This document shows, one piece after another, positions 19,415 through 28,875 of a stretch of DNA of 64,000 nucleotides (positions are counted from its first letter, which is position 1; every line of letters starts with the position of its first letter). Source of the stretch: Advenella kashmirensis WT001 (GTDB lineage: Bacteria > Pseudomonadota > Gammaproteobacteria > Burkholderiales > Burkholderiaceae_B); the NCBI RefSeq assembly GCF_000219915.2, contig NC_017964.1, forward strand, positions 1,860,001-1,924,000. Reading direction: 5' to 3'. The position numbers were made by a program, and so were the translations under genes. The notes below the pieces were generated by a model. The model did no database searches, was not told the origin of the DNA, and worked only from the letters and a program-made list of their open reading frames with translations.

Positions 19415-21708
19415 ATGGCTTTGACACACAACTTGGGCTTCCCGCGCATTGGCGTAAAACGGGAATTGAAAAAAGCGCTGGAAGCGTATTGGGCGGGGCA
19501 GTCGACCGAAGAGGAATTAATCGAGACGGGTAGGCAGCTGCGCGAGCGGCACTGGGCAATCCAGCAAGCGGCGAGTAATACGTTTGTGACCGTGGGCGAC
19601 TTCGCCTGGTATGACCATATTCTGGAGTGGTCAACCACGCTGGGCGTTGTGCCGCCACGCTTTAACCATCCGAAGGGGGATCCGGTCAGTCTGGATACGC
19701 TGTTCAGAATGGCGCGTGGCCGTGCCCCAAGCGGTGAACCAGCAGCCGCATGTGAGATGACCAAATGGTTTGATACCAATTATCACTATATTGTTCCAGA
19801 GCTGGCTGCCGATCAGGCATTTTACCTGGCACGCTCCAGCCTGTTTGATCAGGTTGCTCAGGCTCAGATATTGGGGCATCAGGTCAAGCCGGTGATTCCC
19901 GGCCTGCTGACCTATTTGTGGCTGAGCAAGGGCGAATCGTTTTCCAGCGCAGAAGATGAGCGCAAACTGGCGCTGGTTCCGCAGCTTCTCGAGGTGTATA
20001 AGCAGGTGCTGACACGCTTGGCCGAACTCGGTGTGCAATGGGTGCAGGTTGACGAATCTGCCTGGTACTGGATCTGCCGCCTGCCTGGCAGGACGCCTAC
20101 CGGCAGGTGTACGCGGCGCTGGCCACAACGCCGGTAAAGATTCTGCTGGCAACCTATTTTGGTGATGTGGCTGACAATACCGAATTGGTATCCTCGCTCG
20201 CGGTGGCTGGGGTGCATTTTGACCTGGTTCGCGCTCCACAGCAACTGGCCCGCGTGCTGCCCGCCTGGCCCGCTGACCGTGTGCTGTCCGCCGGCATTAT
20301 CAGTGGGCGCGATGTATGGCGCACCGATCTGGATCAGGCTGCCGCTTTGGTTGGTCCGGCATTGGCGCAACTGGGTGAGCGGCTGTGGCTGGCGCCGGCT
20401 TCATCATTGCTACATGTTCCGGTCGATCTGGCAGAGGAAGCTCAGCTGGACGAAGAAATAAAAAGCTGGCTGTCGTTTGCAGTACAAAAGCTAGACGAAC
20501 TTAACCTGTTGGCCGCGAAATTGAACGGCACGCTGACCGAAGCCCAGACTGCTGCGCTTGCCGGGCAGCGCGCGGCACTGGCAGATCGCAAAGTGTCGCG
20601 CAGGATTCACAATCCGGCGGTTACCGAGCGGGTGGCGGGAGCCGCATCCGTTGCACGCGAGCGGACATCCTTTGCCGAGCGCATCATTAAACAGCGTGAA
20701 GCGCTCAGATTGCCTGATTTTCCCACAACCACCATCGGCTCGTTCCCGCAGACGCCGGAGATTCGCAAGGTTCGGCGCGACTGGAAGGCCGGCGCCCTGA
20801 GCGATACCAAATATGAAGAGGCCATTCGCCAGGAAATTCGTGAAGTGGTCAAGTTCCAGGAAGAAGCTGGCCTGGATGTCCTGGTTCACGGAGAACCCGA
20901 GCGCAACGACATGGTGGAGTATTTCGGCGAACTGCTGGCCGGATTTGCCTTCACACAAAATGGCTGGGTCCAGAGCTACGGCTCCCGTTGCGTTAAACCG
21001 CCCATCATTTACGGGGATGTCGCGCGGCTGATTCCAATGACGGTAGAGTGGACAGCCTTTGCTCAATCGCTGACCGATAAGCCCATGAAAGGGATGCTGA
21101 CCGGTCCGGTCACGGTGCTGCAATGGTCTTTTGTACGCGACGACCAGCCGCGCCAGGCAACCTGCCTGCAACTGGCGCTGGCGCTGCGTGATGAAGTTCA
21201 GGATCTGGAAAAAGCCGGTATCCGGGTGATTCAGATTGACGAACCTGCTTTTCGTGAGGGGCTGCCGCTGCGCAAGGCAGATTGGCAGGCATACCTGGAC
21301 TGGGCGGTCGATTGCTTCAGGGTTAGCACGTCGGGCGTACAAGATACGACACAGATCCACACGCATATGTGTTATTCGGAGTTTAACGACATTATCGAGT
21401 CCATTGCCGCAATGGATGCGGATGTGATTACGATTGAAACCTCGCGATCAAACATGGAGCTGCTTGAAGCATTTGAACGCTTTAACTATCCAAATGATAT
21501 CGGCCCCGGTGTTTATGACATTCACTCACCCAATGTCCCGGATCGGCAGTGGATGATTCAGCTGATGAACAAGGCGGCCAGTCGCCTGGATCGCAAGCAG
21601 TTGTGGGTCAATCCCGATTGCGGGCTGAAAACCCGTCAGTGGCCAGAGACGCGCAGCGCATTGATCGAGATGGTCAACGCAGCACAGGCATTGCGTGCCG
21701 CGGTTTAA
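19415..21708 (+). CDS. metE: Cobalamin-independent methionine synthase MetE (frameshifted as sequenced)
   Basis: Transfers the methyl group of 5-methyltetrahydropteroyltriglutamate to homocysteine, the last step of methionine synthesis. Reconstructed length is about 764 residues, normal for the two-barrel MetE. N-terminal motifs include [22 protein letters not shown] and [15 protein letters not shown]. The C-terminal catalytic barrel has [52 protein letters not shown], the zinc ligands HMC in THMCYSEF and Cys in NPDCGLKTR. The frame breaks at the CC at 20061-20062; one more C gives [14 protein letters not shown]. The proline usually found after VDE is a serine here. A strong terminator follows. 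Confidence 0.96.
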
Positions 21709-21775
21709 TTGCCTGCCGCGTTGTCAAATGAATACCGCGTTGTAATTTGAACGCGTGGTGTTTACCAACCTTTAC

Positions 21776-21813
21776 CACGGAGATTGCGGCTTGCCGCTAC
21801 TCCGTGTTTTTTT
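21776..21813 (+). terminator. Rho-independent terminator of metE
   Basis: CACGGAG/CTCCGTG stem with an inner GCGGC-TT-GCCGC stem, followed by T7, 68 bases after the metE stop. Confidence 0.88.
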
Positions 21814-21977
21814 GCCTGGCCTTGTCCCGAGCCTGGCCGGCTTTGTTCCGGCGCGCTTTACGCTGATTTTGCTTTGCAGCAAAATTTCGCAAATACGGCC
21901 TTTTTGTGGGCGAGCGCATAAGGGAGTACGCTATACTTTATCGGTTTACTGACCAATAACTCCTCAATCGTTCGAAC

Positions 21978-22553
21978 ATGTCTCTGGGTTCTTCGGCACG
22001 CAAGCCAATTCACACCCGTCGTATCACCATGGATGCCTATCTCCGGGAGGATTCCCTCTGGGAGCTAGAAGCGCATCTGGTCGATGTCAAAGCTTATGAC
22101 TTTCCCACCAAAGTCGGTGCAATGCACCTGGCAGGCGATCCGGTGCACGATATGACAATTGTTCTGCTGGTTACGCCTGAGGGGATGATTTCCGATGTCC
22201 GGGCCAAATATCAGGCTGCGCCGTATGATTCAGCCTGTATGGCCATTGAAGACGCCTACCGTGGTCTGGTCGGATTGCATCTGCTGCGCCAATTCCGGGT
22301 AGCAGTGCGCGAACGCTTTGGTCGTGTCGATGGCTGTACGCATATGTCCGAGCTGGTTGTGCTACTGCCTACTGTTTTTGTACAGAGCTTGTCGGCACAG
22401 CGCCGCGAGCAGGCTGAGAAAACCGGGAAAAAGCCGTTCCAGCTGGAAGGGTGCCACGCGCTGGCGCTCACTTCTCCGGTGGTCCGGGAGTATTATCCGG
22501 AGTGGTATGTCAACCCGCAAGATGGCAGTAAACGCAGGGTCAGGCAGTCATGA
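21978..22553 (+). CDS. DUF2889 domain protein
   Basis: A 191-residue cytoplasmic protein of the DUF2889 family, common in betaproteobacteria and of unknown role. It carries the family's opening RKPIHTRRITMDAYLREDSLWELEAHLVDVKAY (read as HTRRITMDAY and WELEAHLVDVK), DPVHDMTIVLLVTPEGMI, and DGCTHMSELVVLLPTVFVQSL. Histidines and cysteines (CTHMSEL, GCHALAL) hint at metal binding but this is not shown. An internal ATG at 22029 could be the start instead, removing 17 residues. It precedes sucC by 87 bases and may be transcribed separately. Confidence 0.85.
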   Translation: MSLGSSARKPIHTRRITMDAYLREDSLWELEAHLVDVKAYDFPTKVGAMHLAGDPVHDMTIVLLVTPEGMISDVRAKYQAAPYDSACMAIEDAYRGLVGLHLLRQFRVAVRERFGRVDGCTHMSELVVLLPTVFVQSLSAQRREQAEKTGKKPFQLEGCHALALTSPVVREYYPEWYVNPQDGSKRRVRQS

Positions 22554-22640
22554 TCGTTGTACAGGCTTCAAACAGTCTCATTTCGTGTGCTCGCGCAACG
22601 CTGAGCATTTGTTTTTTTATCCTACGCTAATAGGTAATAC

Positions 22641-23800
22641 ATGAAGATCCATGAGTATCAAGGCAAAGAGCTGCTGAAAAAATTCGGCGTGACGGTGCCT
22701 CGCGGCATCCCCGCATTTTCCGTAGATGAGGCAGTTGCTGCCGCAGAGAAGCTCGGTGGCCCGGTTTGGGTTGTCAAGGCGCAGATTCATGCAGGCGGCC
22801 GCGGCAAGGGCGGTGGCGTGAAACTGGCTAAATCCATTGACGAAGTACGCCAGCTGGCTTCCGAAATTCTGGGTATGCAACTGGTTACCCATCAGACCGG
22901 CGCAGCGGGTCAGAAAGTGAACCGCCTGCTGGTTGAAGAAGGCGCGGATATCAAGAAAGAATATTACGTCGGCATCGTGACCGATCGCAACAGCCAGCGC
23001 GTATGCGTGATGGCCTCCAGCGAAGGTGGCATGGATGTTGAGGAAGTAGCGGAAAAAACACCGGAAAAAATCCTGAAAGTGTTTGTAGATCCTGCTCAGG
23101 GCTTTACCGATGACGAAGCACGGGAACTGGCGCGCGGTATTGGCGTACCCGAAGCGTCGGTCGAGAAGGCTGCCGTTGAATTCCAGAAACTGTACAAGGC
23201 ATACTGGGATACCGACTCTTCCCTGGCTGAAATCAACCCGCTGATCCTGACCGGTTCAGGCGATATTGTCGCACTTGACGCCAAATTCAACTTTGACTCG
23301 AATGCATTGTTTCGTCACCCAGAGATCGTTGAGTACCGTGATCTGGATGAGGAAGATCCTGCCGAAATCGAAGCCAGCAAGTTTGACCTGGCGTACATTC
23401 AACTGGATGGCAACATCGGTTGCTGGTAAATGGTGCCGGCCTGGCCATGGCCACGATGGATACGATCAAGCTGTTTGGCGGGGAACCCGCCAACTTCCTG
23501 GATGTGGGTGGTGGTGCGACAGCGGAAAAGGTCACCGAAGCATTCAAGATCATGCTCAAAAACAAGGAAGTCAAGGCGATTCTTGTGAACATTTTTGGCG
23601 GCATCATGCGCTGCGATGTCATCGCCGAAGGCGTCATCGCAGCCTGCAAAGCCGTTAACCTCTCGGTCCCTCTGGTTGTACGGATGAAGGGTACCAACGA
23701 AGAGATGGGCAAAAAAATGCTCGCCGAGTCCGGACTGCCAATCATCAGCGCCGATACCATGGCTGAAGCCGCGACCAAAGTCGTAGCCGCCGTTAAGTAA
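22641..23800 (+). CDS. sucC: Succinyl-CoA synthetase beta subunit (frameshifted as sequenced)
   Basis: Beta subunit of the TCA-cycle enzyme that converts succinyl-CoA to succinate with nucleotide triphosphate formation. About 386 residues after repair, normal. The ATP-grasp half shows [40 protein letters not shown] and [16 protein letters not shown]. The C-terminal half has [32 protein letters not shown] and [18 protein letters not shown]. The frame breaks at 23423, where GGTTGCTGG needs a second C. The nucleotide (ADP or GDP) specificity is not determined. It is followed by sucD after 14 bases. Confidence 0.97.
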
Positions 23801-23814
23801 GCAAGGAATTTTTC

Positions 23815-24696
23815 ATGTCAATTCTGATCAATAAAGACTCCAAAGTTATCACTCAGGGTATTACCGGCAAAACCGGTCAGTTCCACACACGTATGTGCCG
23901 CGATTACGCCAATGGTAAAGAAGCCTTTGTGGCTGGCGTCAATCCCAAACGCGCAGGCGAAGATTTCGAAGGCGTGCCTATTTACGCGTCGGTCAAGGAT
24001 GCAAAAGCGCAAACCGGCGCCAATGTGTCTGTGATCTACGTTCCACCGGCTGGCGCTGCCGATGCGATCTGGGAAGCAGTAGAGGCAGACCTGGATCTGG
24101 TTATCTGCATTACCGAAGGTATTCCTGTCCGCGATATGCTGGCCGTTCGCAACCGTATGCGCCAGGAAAACAAGAAAACGCTGCTGCTGGGCCCTAACTG
24201 CCCAGGTCTGATCACCCCCGATGAACTCAAGATCGGCATTATGCCAGCGCACATCTGCAAAAAAGGCCGCATCGGCGTAGTCAGCCGCTCAGGCACACTG
24301 ACGTACGAAGCGGTTGCCCAGTTGACCGAGCTTGGTCTGGGGCAGTCCAGTGCCGTTGGTATTGGTGGCGATCCGATCAACGGGCTCAAGCACATTGATA
24401 TCCTCAAAATGTTCAATGAAGATCCCGAAACCGACGCAGTTGTCATGATTGGCGAGATTGGCGGGCCTGACGAAGTCAATGCCGCAGAATGGGCCAAAGA
24501 CAATATGACAAAGCCGATCGTTGGCTTTATCGCGGGTGTGACTGCACCTCCGGGCAAACGCATGGGCCACGCCGGCGCACTGATCTCCGGCGGTGCCGAT
24601 ACGGCAGATGCCAAGCTGGAAATCATGGAAGCTTGCGGTATTCGCACCACGCGTAATCCGTCTGAAATGGGCAAATTGCTCAAATCAGTACTGTAA
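23815..24696 (+). CDS. sucD: Succinyl-CoA synthetase alpha subunit
   Basis: CoA-binding, phosphohistidine-bearing subunit that pairs with SucC. The 293-residue product starts SILINKDSKVITQGITGKTGQFHT, has the Rossmann CoA-binding part, LLGPNCPGLITP, and GRIGVVSRSGTLTYEAV. The phosphorylated histidine lies in RMGHAGALISGG near residue 247. The frame is intact. It shares an operon with sucC and ends in a strong terminator at 24743-24794. Confidence 0.98.
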   Translation: MSILINKDSKVITQGITGKTGQFHTRMCRDYANGKEAFVAGVNPKRAGEDFEGVPIYASVKDAKAQTGANVSVIYVPPAGAADAIWEAVEADLDLVICITEGIPVRDMLAVRNRMRQENKKTLLLGPNCPGLITPDELKIGIMPAHICKKGRIGVVSRSGTLTYEAVAQLTELGLGQSSAVGIGGDPINGLKHIDILKMFNEDPETDAVVMIGEIGGPDEVNAAEWAKDNMTKPIVGFIAGVTAPPGKRMGHAGALISGGADTADAKLEIMEACGIRTTRNPSEMGKLLKSVL

Positions 24697-24742
24697 GTTC
24701 CCGCCGCGGTTTATCGCTCAATGTGGGCGATAACTGCCGAAG

Positions 24743-24794
24743 CGCCCCTGTAAATCACAACTGTATTTATGTGATTTACAGGGCGTTTTCTTTT
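24743..24794 (+). terminator. Rho-independent terminator of sucCD
   Basis: A long stem, CGCCCCTGTAAATCACA against TGTGATTTACAGGGCG with one bulged C, closes a ten-base loop and is followed by TTTTCTTTT. It sits 46 bases after the sucD stop. Confidence 0.93.
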
Positions 24795-24932
24795 CAGGCG
24801 TGTTCTAAAATCAGGGCGCTGTAAGCAAAGATTCATAGAATGATGGCACGAATAAATATGCACCTGCAGCAGTATCGCGGTGCCAACACAGACAACGTTT
24901 TCTCATTTTAAAGTCTCTTTGGAAGGTTCACT

Positions 24933-25628
24933 ATGGATATAGGTTCTTCGGCGTTCTGGCTCGCCTTGCTTGAAATTGTATGGGTCAATATTCTGCTGTC
25001 GGGTGACAATGCAGTGGTCATTGCACTGGCCGCCCGCACGTTGCCGGAAAATCAGCAGAAAAAGGCAATCGTGATTGGATCGGGCGCAGCCATCGTGATG
25101 AGGATTATTCTCACCCTGGTCGCCGCCAAACTATTGATGCTTCCTTATTTGAAAATCATTGGCGCGGTGCTGCTGGTCTATATCGGGGTTTCTCTGGTTA
25201 ACTCGGATGACGAGCAGGGCGGGCATGAAAAATCCCATAGCACGCTAATGAGCGCGATTCGCACCATTCTGGTGGCTGATCTGGTAATGAGCCTGGATAA
25301 CGTTGTCGCGGTTGCTGCTGCCGCTCATGGCGATACTACGCTGCTGGTGATCGGTCTGGCGCTGAGTATTCCGCTTGTGATTTTTGGCAGTACCTTGTTG
25401 CTGAGCGTGATTGAAAAATTTCCGCTCATTGTATGGTTGGGTGCGGCGCTACTCGGTTATATTGCAGGTGAGATGTTTGTCGGTGACCCGGTGATTGAAC
25501 CGCGTACCGAGAGCTGGGCGTCGCTGGCGCACATGACGCATCATCAATTGGCTGTCACCATGGGTATTGCCGGTGCGCTTCTGGTTGTTGTGCTGGGCAA
25601 AATTTTTGTGGCTCGTACAAAAAACTGA
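24933..25628 (+). CDS. TerC family integral membrane protein (first paralogue)
   Basis: Polytopic inner-membrane protein of the TerC/Alx family (231 residues). Members are linked to tellurite resistance and manganese export. About seven membrane segments are visible. The family signatures are the acidic intramembrane motifs LLSGDNAVVIALAART (residues about 21-36) and ADLVMSLDNVVAVAAAA. A ribosome site GGAAGG lies nine bases upstream of the ATG. I looked for a yybP-ykoY manganese riboswitch in the 140-base leader and did not find one. A second paralogue follows 258 bases later. Confidence 0.9.
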   Translation: MDIGSSAFWLALLEIVWVNILLSGDNAVVIALAARTLPENQQKKAIVIGSGAAIVMRIILTLVAAKLLMLPYLKIIGAVLLVYIGVSLVNSDDEQGGHEKSHSTLMSAIRTILVADLVMSLDNVVAVAAAAHGDTTLLVIGLALSIPLVIFGSTLLLSVIEKFPLIVWLGAALLGYIAGEMFVGDPVIEPRTESWASLAHMTHHQLAVTMGIAGALLVVVLGKIFVARTKN

Positions 25629-25676
25629 CTTAGTACTGAACACTCTGTTTTATAATTGCTCGCAGTCTGGAGCAGG

Positions 25677-25702
25677 AAAGGGCGCGCAAGTGCCCTTTTT
25701 TT
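25677..25702 (+). terminator. Rho-independent terminator after the first terC paralogue
   Basis: AAAGGGC/GCCCTTT stem with an eight-base loop followed by T7. It separates the two terC paralogues transcriptionally. Confidence 0.85.
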
Positions 25703-25886
25703 ATACCTTCTCGGCAATTACACCGAACTGTAGCGGCTCGGATGGTCGATCAGGTTGTGTCCGTTGTGTTACTGCGCGCCAATGCGCGGCGCGATACGAT
25801 GCAGGTGCCGGCCCATCAGAAGGCATTTGGCAAGCGCCAGGCCCCACTTGCATATCATACAAATCTAACAGAGGTGATCTTTCATT

Positions 25887-26609
25887 ATGCTTGAGTTTTT
25901 TCAGACCCTGAGCTGGACCGCAATATTCCAGATTATTCTCATTGACATACTTTTAGGTGGTGACAACGCCGTCATCATTGCCTTGGCATGCCGCAATCTG
26001 GAAAAAGCGCAACGCATGAAAGGCATTCTTTGGGGCACGTTCGGCGCCATCATTATGCGGGTGATCCTGATCGCCTTCGCGCTCAAACTGCTGGAAATTC
26101 CTTATCTGAAAATCGTTGGTGGCGCTTTGCTGATCTGGATTGGTATCAAGTTGCTGATTCCGGAAGAAGACGAACATGGTAATGTTGCCGGCGGTACATC
26201 GGTTTGGACCGCTGTCAAAACAATCCTGATTGCCGACTTTGTCATGAGTCTGGATAACGTTATTGCCATCGCTGCAGCTGCGCAGAAAACCACGCCCGGA
26301 CATGAAGTAGCCTATGTGGCCTTCGGTCTGATCGTCAGCGTGCCAATTATTATCTGGGGCAGCACCCTGGTGCTCAAACTGATCGACAAGTATCCGCTGG
26401 TGATTACGCTGGGAGCGGGTCTGTTGGGTTGGCTGGCCGGTGGCATGCTGGTTTCCGATGTATTTACCGAGAGAACATTCTTCAATGGCGAACATGCACC
26501 GCAAACTGTTAAGATTGCAGTAGAAGTCATTGGCGTAATCGTGGTTGTTGGTTTAGGTAAATGGCTGGCTTCCCGCAAGGGCAAGTCGCAGGTAACTGAA
26601 ACGCACTAA
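25887..26609 (+). CDS. TerC family integral membrane protein (second paralogue)
   Basis: A second TerC/Alx-type membrane protein (240 residues) with the same signatures: LLGGDNAVIIALACRNL near residues 22-38 and ADFVMSLDNVIAIAAAAQ. It is clearly homologous to the gene at 24933 but well diverged, so the duplication is not recent. GAGGTGATC forms a strong ribosome site upstream of the ATG. It has its own terminator (26673-26704), and the preceding terminator suggests an own promoter. Manganese or other metal-ion export is the family-based inference. Confidence 0.9.
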   Translation: MLEFFQTLSWTAIFQIILIDILLGGDNAVIIALACRNLEKAQRMKGILWGTFGAIIMRVILIAFALKLLEIPYLKIVGGALLIWIGIKLLIPEEDEHGNVAGGTSVWTAVKTILIADFVMSLDNVIAIAAAAQKTTPGHEVAYVAFGLIVSVPIIIWGSTLVLKLIDKYPLVITLGAGLLGWLAGGMLVSDVFTERTFFNGEHAPQTVKIAVEVIGVIVVVGLGKWLASRKGKSQVTETH

Positions 26610-26672
26610 CCTGAACTGACTTATAGTCCGAGACAGCCCGGAAGCTCTCCTGATCCGGTAGCGTCGGAAGGC

Positions 26673-26704
26673 AACCCCGCCAGGCTTCGTGCCCCGGCGG
26701 GGTT
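26673..26704 (+). terminator. Rho-independent terminator after the second terC paralogue
   Basis: Nine-base-pair stem AACCCCGCC/GGCGGGGTT followed by a T-rich tract (TATTGTTTTG), 64 bases after the stop codon. Confidence 0.8.
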
Positions 26705-26761
26705 TATTGTTTTGCATGTTCGCAGACGCCAGGTCTGCCACTCGTATGAAGGTCTGACACC

Positions 26762-26857
26762 ATGGATGAAAAACCCAAACGCAGCATCTTGCAAGGTCTG
26801 CTTATTCTGGCAGTGATCGGTATCATCGTTACCGTAGCCATCAACTATTTACGTTAG
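26762..26857 (+). CDS. Predicted 31-residue single-span membrane peptide
   Basis: A 32-codon frame encodes MDEKPKRSILQGLLILAV followed by a continuous hydrophobic stretch and the end INYLR. It has a charged, Lys/Arg-containing N-terminus and one 18-residue membrane span with a basic C-terminal Arg. GAAGG lies about ten bases before the ATG, and the frame sits just after a terminator in a gap otherwise empty. The size, span and ribosome site suggest a real small membrane protein; I do not recognise a family. It is 144 bases upstream of hemC in the same direction. Confidence 0.5.
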   Translation: MDEKPKRSILQGLLILAVIGIIVTVAINYLR

Positions 26858-27001
26858 CAGAAGGGGCGTGGCCACAGATTTGACTTCCGTGTTCCTGATC
26901 CTGTATTTTGCAGGCGCCGGTCGATCGTGCCTTATCGCTGGCCTTATTGTCCGTCCTACCCCCTGATTTGTGATTTTAAATATATTTAGCAGGAACCCCG
27001 C

Positions 27002-27958
27002 GTGACCGAACTTAAAAAACTGACCATCGCAACCCGTGCCAGCCGCCTTGCCCTATGGCAAGCGCATCACGTTCGTGATTTGCTGCTGGCCCAATATCCT
27101 CAGTTGCAGGTCGAACTTCTGGAACTGACGACAAAGGGCGATCAGATTCTGGATCGTACGTTGTCAAAGATTGGCGGCAAGGGGCTGTTTATCAAGGAGC
27201 TGGAAACGGCGCTGGTAGACGGCAGGGCAGACCTTGCCGTGCACTCACTCAAAGACGTGCCGGTCGATCTGCAATCTCCTTTTACTTTGGCGGCAATCCT
27301 GGAACGGGCCGACCCAACTGACGCCTTTGTGTCGCCAACTTACCATCAGCTTAGTCAATTGCCGGCCGGTGCCGTGGTGGGAACATCCAGCTTGCGCCGT
27401 GAGTCGCAGATCCGGGCCGCCTATCCGCATTTGGTGGTCAAACCTTTGCGGGGCAACCTTGACACCCGTTTGTCCAAACTGGATAACGGCGACTATGATG
27501 CTATCGTACTGGCCACCGCCGGCTTGCAACGCCTGGGACTGGGTGATCGCATTGCATCGCGGCTGGAAGTCTCCGAGAGTCTGCCGGCGGCGGGACAGGG
27601 CGCGCTGGGCATTGAGGTGCTGGAATCACGTACGGAATTGCTGGAGATCCTGGCCGGCCTGGCCGATCCGGCAACCACCGCTTGTGTTACTGCGGAACGC
27701 GCAGTATCCCGGACGCTGGGCGGATCTTGCCAGGTGCCGATTGCCGCCTACGCGACGCTCACAGATAATGCGGTCACGCTCAATGCGCTGGTGGCAACGC
27801 CTGATGGTTCACGTGTATTGCGCAGCACACGGACATCCGGTGCCGAAGGTGCCGATCAGCTGGGTGTCGAGGTCGCGCAAGCGCTGCAGGAGCAGGGGGC
27901 CGACCAAATACTGGCGGCACTGCACGAGGCATCACAAAACGACGCCGACAAGGCGTGA
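27002..27958 (+). CDS. hemC: Porphobilinogen deaminase (hydroxymethylbilane synthase)
   Basis: Polymerises four porphobilinogens to hydroxymethylbilane in haem and siroheme synthesis. The 318-residue product has a GTG start preceded by AGGA. Motifs: [70 protein letters not shown] and [13 protein letters not shown]. Cys243 in GGSCQVP is the dipyrromethane cofactor attachment site. It starts an operon hemC-hemD-hemX-hemY. The frame is intact. Confidence 0.98.
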   Translation: MTELKKLTIATRASRLALWQAHHVRDLLLAQYPQLQVELLELTTKGDQILDRTLSKIGGKGLFIKELETALVDGRADLAVHSLKDVPVDLQSPFTLAAILERADPTDAFVSPTYHQLSQLPAGAVVGTSSLRRESQIRAAYPHLVVKPLRGNLDTRLSKLDNGDYDAIVLATAGLQRLGLGDRIASRLEVSESLPAAGQGALGIEVLESRTELLEILAGLADPATTACVTAERAVSRTLGGSCQVPIAAYATLTDNAVTLNALVATPDGSRVLRSTRTSGAEGADQLGVEVAQALQEQGADQILAALHEASQNDADKA

Positions 27959-27967
27959 GTCCAGGTC

Positions 27968-28782
27968 GTGCATCATCTGCGCACAACGGTCATTCTCACG
28001 CGACCACAAGGAAAAAACCAGGGCCTGCAAATGCGTTTCGAACAGGCAGGGCTGCGTGTTACCACGCTCCCGGCTTTGACGTTGCAGCGCATCGCTATTA
28101 CTGGCCCGGTTCCTGACCCCGCCGCGTTCGATCTGGTGTTTTTTGTCAGCGGCTTTGCCGTTGATTGCTTTTTGATCTGCTGGTTGAGCAAGGCATGCAA
28201 TGGCCGCAAGGGCTGCATGCCGGTTGTGTAGGCCCGGGAACTGTACAGGCGCTGCAGCGCCAGGGCGTTGCGCAACAGCAGATTCTGTGTCCGACAGACG
28301 ATCAGCCCTACGATTCCAGTGGTTTTCTGGCCCGGTTCAAGGCCAGCGCCGTTTTTGCTTGCGTCAACACTGTGTTGATTGCTTGTGGCACTACCGGCAA
28401 CCCGTGGCTTGCCGGGCAATTGCAGGATCTGTCGCTTGAAGTTACGCGCCTGCCCTTGTACAGAAGGGATGCCAGACAGTGGGATGTGCAGCAGCAGCAC
28501 CTGATGCGCAGCCTGTTTGCTGATCCGGCGGAGAAAAAATATGTGGTGCTGACCAGCCCCCAGGGGATAGCAGCATTCGTCGATAATCTGGCTGCAGTGC
28601 AGATAGACCCAGACTCATTGGCGCGATCCACAACCTTTGTAGTCACCCACGCAGGACAGGTCGATAGTTTGAGGCATGCCATGCAGCAACAACTGCCTGT
28701 GCTGGATGCCGGCGCACTGCACATCGTGCAGGCATTGCCGCAAGACGACGCAATTTTCCACACCGTTACAATCTCGGATTAA
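27968..28782 (+). CDS. hemD: Uroporphyrinogen-III synthase (frameshifted as sequenced)
   Basis: Closes hydroxymethylbilane to uroporphyrinogen III with inversion of ring D. About 271 residues after repair. HemD is poorly conserved; recognisable parts are VILTRPQGKNQGLQMRFEQAG, GPGTVQALQRQGV, DSSGFLAR and, near the end, VLTSPQGIAAFVDNL. The position right after hemC and before hemX supports the assignment. It uses GTG at 27968, nine bases after the hemC stop. The frame breaks in the T5 run at 28169-28173, which needs one more T to join VDCFF to DLLVEQGMQWPQG. Confidence 0.92.
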
Positions 28783-28875
28783 AAGCCTGCTGTAATCCAC
28801 TACAATGTACAAATCTTTCACGAACGTATCGCCAAGCGGTGTATTGGTTTTCTGGATAGTAAGGAATTGAAAAAC

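Noticed and set aside
24797..24932. yybP-ykoY manganese riboswitch before terC
   Set aside because: The conserved loop sequences are not found in the leader.
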